Program-made: the position numbers and the translations under genes
Shown: positions 61,319 to 64,000 of the stretch, in pieces
How positions within the stretch are numbered: position 1 is the stretch's first letter
Layout: each line of letters begins with the position of its first letter
DNA from: CAVTWS01 sp963738445
Lineage (GTDB): Bacteria; Actinomycetota; Acidimicrobiia; Acidimicrobiales; SHLQ01
Length of the DNA: 64,000 bases
Assembly: GCA_963738445.1 (NCBI GenBank)
Contig: CAVTWS010000008.1
Coordinates: forward strand, 151,006 to 215,005
Reading direction: 5' to 3'
The notes under the pieces: generated by a model
Told to the model about the DNA's origin: nothing
Databases searched by the model: none
The model's input: the letters and a program-made list of their open reading frames with translations, nothing else

Positions 61319-62118
61319 GCCACGCTCCGAGCAAGCCGCGCCATCCACCAGAACCCGGTGAGATCGAGCGCCAGCCCGGCGACCAGGCACCCGACCCCGA
61401 GCGGCCAGGTGCCGAGCACCGAGAGCGCACGCGGATCGATGGCGCCGACGAAGAACCCGAACGCCAACGGCAGGAGCGCAACCACCACGGCTGACACCCG
61501 GGCCTGCGCCGCCGCCGCACGGGCGGTGCGCTCACTCTGTTGATGGTCACGGGCCGCCACGGCGAGCTCGGCCAGCGCGCTCGGCGCCGGGCCGCCCAGC
61601 CGCCTGACCATGCCCAGCACTGCGATCATCACTTCGACGGTCGGCAGCGGAGCGCTTCGGGCCACCGACGCCAGCGCCGCTTCCATCGGCTCGCCTCGTT
61701 CGAACCGATCCACCGCGTACCCGAGCTCGTGGCCGAGCGATCCACCGAGCTCATCGCGGCACGCCCGGAGCGCCCCCGGCACCGTTTCGCCCACCGACAG
61801 CCGCCGACCGATGAGGTCCGCGACCAGGGGGACCTGCGCGGCGATCTGATCGAGCCGCCTGGCCTGCGACCACCACGACCACACCGCGGGCGTGGCGACG
61901 CCCAGGGCGCCACCCACCACTCCAACCACCGGGTCGATGGACAGCCCCACGACGATCGCTCCTACGAGCGCCACGGCGAGCCGGCCTCTCGCCCCGATCG
62001 GCCGCCGACCGAGGCTGGCACCGGGAGCGCCCGGGCAACGGCCCGATTCGGGCATGCGGATGCGGCCTGGAGCCGAGACCAGGAGGAGCAGGGCGACGAG
62101 GGGGACCAGTGGGCTCAC
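61315..62118 (-). CDS. tadB: TadB-like type II secretion F domain membrane protein
   Basis: Second platform protein, 267 residues. LVADLIGRRLSVGETVPGALRACRDELGG and LAVAARDHQQSERTARAAAAQARVSA form the T2SSF core; hydrophobic helices flank it (VALVGAIVVGLSI, VVVALLPLAFGFFVG). GTG 62118 overlaps the tadA stop, and the tadB stop overlaps tadC. Confidence 0.9.
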   Translation of the reverse strand: MSPLVPLVALLLLVSAPGRIRMPESGRCPGAPGASLGRRPIGARGRLAVALVGAIVVGLSIDPVVGVVGGALGVATPAVWSWWSQARRLDQIAAQVPLVADLIGRRLSVGETVPGALRACRDELGGSLGHELGYAVDRFERGEPMEAALASVARSAPLPTVEVMIAVLGMVRRLGGPAPSALAELAVAARDHQQSERTARAAAAQARVSAVVVALLPLAFGFFVGAIDPRALSVLGTWPLGVGCLVAGLALDLTGFWWMARLARSVA

Positions 62119-63227
62119 GACGGGCCGCCGGCGCCGATTCGCTCCACCGACCAGCCTCCGGGAATCGACTCGACCCGAGCGATCGACGCGATCTCGCGTC
62201 GGCCGGCAATCCCACGCCGGACGGAGATCACCACATCGACGGCGTCGCCGATCTGCTCCGCCACCGACGCGGCGGGCAGCGCCGTCGCCGCCATCTGGCA
62301 CAACGCCAGCAGGCGCCGCAACGCGCTCTCGGGCCGATCGGCGTGAACCGTCGACAGACAGCCCCGATGGCCGGTGAGCAGTGCCTGCACCATGTCGAAC
62401 GCCTCCGCGCCGCGCACCTCGCCGATCACGATGCGATCGGGGCGCATGCGCATCGACTGGCGGACGAGGTCGCGGACCGTCACGGCTTCGACACCATCGC
62501 GACCGGCCGGTCGGGTCTCCAACCGGACGATGTGGGGCAGACCCAGGCGAAGTTCCGCGGCATCCTCGATGGTGACGACACGCTCGGTGGGATCGATCTC
62601 GGCGGCCAGCGCGTTGAGCAGCGAGGTCTTGCCGGCGCCGGTCGGCCCGCAGATCACGATGTTGCGCCGATCGTGGACGAGCCGCCGCACGTCGTCCTCC
62701 CAGGGACCGGGCGCGAATTGCTCCAGCTCCCACCGCTGGTCTTGGAACCGACGGATGGTGACGACCGGACCGTCGACCGCGACCGGCGGAATGGCCACGT
62801 GGACCCGCGAGCCGTCGACCAGCCGGGCATCGACGGTCGGATGGGAACGATCCACCCGCCGGCCGACCGCGGCCACCATGCGCTCTATCAGGTCGTCGAG
62901 AACGGGACGGGACAGGGTGGTGTCGGTGCGGCGCAGAACGCCTTGCCGTTCCGCCCACACCACGCCGTCTGCGGTGACGAGGACGTCGGTGACCCCGGGC
63001 TCCGCCAGCACCGGCTCCAGCGGTCCGAGCCCGCTCAGGCGATGGAGCACCCGCTGGGTCATGTGATCGACCGCCGAGACCGGGGCCAGTGGGGCCGCTC
63101 GCCGCACCAGGGCCGCCACCTCGGCCCCGGGGGTGGACCCCAGGATCGGGCGGATCGCGGGCCGACCGGGGTCGGCGAGCGCGGCATGCACCCGGGCCAC
63201 GAGATCGTCCGCCTCCTGGGGAGTCAC
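62115..63227 (-). CDS. tadA: TadA/CpaF-family secretion ATPase
   Basis: Hexameric ATPase that drives Flp pilus assembly; 370 residues. GVTDVLVTADGVVWAERQG, Walker A ICGPTGAGKTSLLNAL, Asp box VVTIEDAAELRL, Walker B RIVIGEVRGAEAFDMVQALLTGH and the His box STVHADRPESAL are intact. GTG 63227 overlaps the upstream ATPase gene. Confidence 0.94.
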   Translation of the reverse strand: MTPQEADDLVARVHAALADPGRPAIRPILGSTPGAEVAALVRRAAPLAPVSAVDHMTQRVLHRLSGLGPLEPVLAEPGVTDVLVTADGVVWAERQGVLRRTDTTLSRPVLDDLIERMVAAVGRRVDRSHPTVDARLVDGSRVHVAIPPVAVDGPVVTIRRFQDQRWELEQFAPGPWEDDVRRLVHDRRNIVICGPTGAGKTSLLNALAAEIDPTERVVTIEDAAELRLGLPHIVRLETRPAGRDGVEAVTVRDLVRQSMRMRPDRIVIGEVRGAEAFDMVQALLTGHRGCLSTVHADRPESALRRLLALCQMAATALPAASVAEQIGDAVDVVISVRRGIAGRREIASIARVESIPGGWSVERIGAGGPS

Positions 63228-63904
63228 GAGCAGGCCTCGGCGAGTTGATCCATGGGCCGGCGGAGGGGACGCGGGAGCCGACGCACCAGGAGGCCGCTGT
63301 CCACCGCCCGGGCGACCGCGACATCGAGCGCCACCGTCGCGGCCAGCGGAACGCCCAGAGCGGTGCTCACATCCACCCGGTCGAGAGCCCGGCCTTCCTC
63401 CTCGATCAGAACGACGTCGGTCGCCAGGGGCACGAAACGCCGCGCCCGGCTGAGGGCGACATAACAGGCCCGGGTCACGAGCAGACGCCGATCCGCCTTC
63501 TCCATCAGCGCATCGGAGAGCGAAGCGGGGAGCATGTCGATCCGGCCCATGTCGACGACCACCGATCCGCCCCGCGCCCGGGACGCCAGCAGGCGGGCCA
63601 GCACCTCTCCGCGACCCGGATCATCGACCAGGATCCCCGAGCCGAGCGGGACCAGATCGACGTTGGGCGACACCGCCACCCCCACCCGATCCAGCCCTTC
63701 GGGTGGGACGTCGGCGCCGGCCGCCAACCAGTCCGCCACCCCGGGGCCGGGTTCGGGAACGGCGAGAACCGCGGGCAGATCGCCGCCGAGATCGACCAGG
63801 GTGACCGGCGATCCGCCGCCGAGTTCGCCGAGCGACAACGCCAGCCCGGCCGCGGTCACGGTGACGCCCACGCCCCCTTTGACCGAGAAACAGCACACCA
63901 ACAT
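63224..63904 (-). CDS. CpaE/TadZ (Ssd)-like ParA-family protein with degenerate Walker A
   Basis: A 226-residue MinD/ParA-like protein that in tad loci localises the pilus machine; the mycobacterial equivalent is Ssd (Rv3660c). MLVCCFSVKGGVGVTVTAAGLALSLGE keeps the KGGVG signature lysine but loses the Walker Lys (GKT is GVT), so ATP hydrolysis is doubtful. The receiver-like N-terminal domain of long CpaE is absent. ATG 63904 has GGGAG five bases upstream; ATG 63916 is an alternative. Confidence 0.82.
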   Translation of the reverse strand: MLVCCFSVKGGVGVTVTAAGLALSLGELGGGSPVTLVDLGGDLPAVLAVPEPGPGVADWLAAGADVPPEGLDRVGVAVSPNVDLVPLGSGILVDDPGRGEVLARLLASRARGGSVVVDMGRIDMLPASLSDALMEKADRRLLVTRACYVALSRARRFVPLATDVVLIEEEGRALDRVDVSTALGVPLAATVALDVAVARAVDSGLLVRRLPRPLRRPMDQLAEACS

Positions 63905-63925
63905 CGGAACTCCCATACACGACGA

Positions 63926-64000
63926 TCAGACGGGAACGGGGTTCCGAGGGGCCAGGCCCGGGGGCCCGGCGAGGAGCGCCACCAGAGAGCGGCCTCGACG
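63926..64000 (-). CDS. Possible 3' end of another tad-operon gene, cut by the window edge
   Basis: An open frame of 24 codons ends at TGA 63926 with a Leu/Pro/Gly-rich sequence (RSLVALLAGPPGLAPRNP). It is on the same strand, 21 bases before the CpaE-like start. Too little is present to identify it. Confidence 0.3.
   Translation of the reverse strand, partial: RRGRSLVALLAGPPGLAPRNPVPV

Overview
The window is about 68-70% GC by eye, and its gene content and order are those of a non-mycobacterial high-GC actinobacterium, most likely class Acidimicrobiia. Evidence: mycothiol-type SigR/RsrA, a CysO-like sulfur carrier, GpgS, and DUF2342, DUF3263, DUF2520 and DUF4244 proteins. A long block follows the order known around Rv3579c-Rv3660c of Mycobacterium tuberculosis: rlmB-ispF-ispD, disA/radA, clpC, lysS, coaX, panC-DUF2520-folK-folB-(phosphatase-like)-folP-folE-ftsH-hpt-tilS-DUF2342, holB-tmk, topA, MrfA-type helicase, tad locus. 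The class assignment is an inference; no 16S rRNA is present.

Layout. 1-7.1 kb: partial ammonium transporter, an unrecognised gene, and a branched-chain amino acid ABC transporter (binding protein on +, LivFGMH on -). 7.2-10.5 kb: coproheme decarboxylase, FdhD, and groEL under a CIRCE element without groES. 10.7-18.1 kb: CysO-like protein, GpgS and glycerate kinase, LytR_C and DUF3263 proteins, tRNA-Thr(UGU), TauE/SafE, rlmB-ispF-ispD, and a Crp/Fnr regulator. 18.1-31.0 kb, the accessory part, all on -: a heme-type ferric-reductase-like membrane protein with two Pro/Ala/Thr-rich membrane proteins, a zinc-ribbon/beta-propeller protein, disA, radA, an LppM-like lipoprotein fused to a catalytically degenerate HAD domain, and two tandem HD-GYP proteins with large extracytoplasmic Ig/cadherin-like regions. 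31.0-46.9 kb: clpC, polyprenyl synthase, MFS, lysS, coaX, nadC, scramblase-like protein, panC, DUF2520, the folate genes and ftsH. 47-50.7 kb: hpt, tilS, DUF2342 peptidase with a previously overlooked 42-residue membrane peptide in front, rsrA-sigR, tRNA-Thr(CGU). 50.9-64 kb: holB-tmk-MFS, topA, STAS protein, MrfA-like helicase, and a tad/Flp locus running off the right edge.

Two features cut across the genes. First, many genes are joined by 4-base GTGA/ATGA stop-start overlaps, and at least nine start on an ATG or GTG that lies 6-7 bases downstream of a TANNNT -10 hexamer, i.e. probable leaderless transcripts. Second, single-base indels break many conserved genes: about 23 in 41.4-46.4 kb (DUF2520, folK, folB, folP, folE, ftsH) and isolated ones in livM, disA, an HD-GYP gene, clpC and the helicase. 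Several sit in essential genes whose protein sequence resumes perfectly in the next frame, so I read them as sequencing/assembly errors rather than decay, and annotate the repaired gene spans.

The best candidates for undescribed biology are the tandem transmembrane HD-GYP/cadherin-like proteins beside disA (two cyclic-dinucleotide systems side by side), the LppM-TM-pseudo-HAD fusion, and the secreted-domain-LivH fusion. No CRISPR array, insertion sequence, phage or rRNA was seen, and no gene-free stretch exceeds 300 bases.
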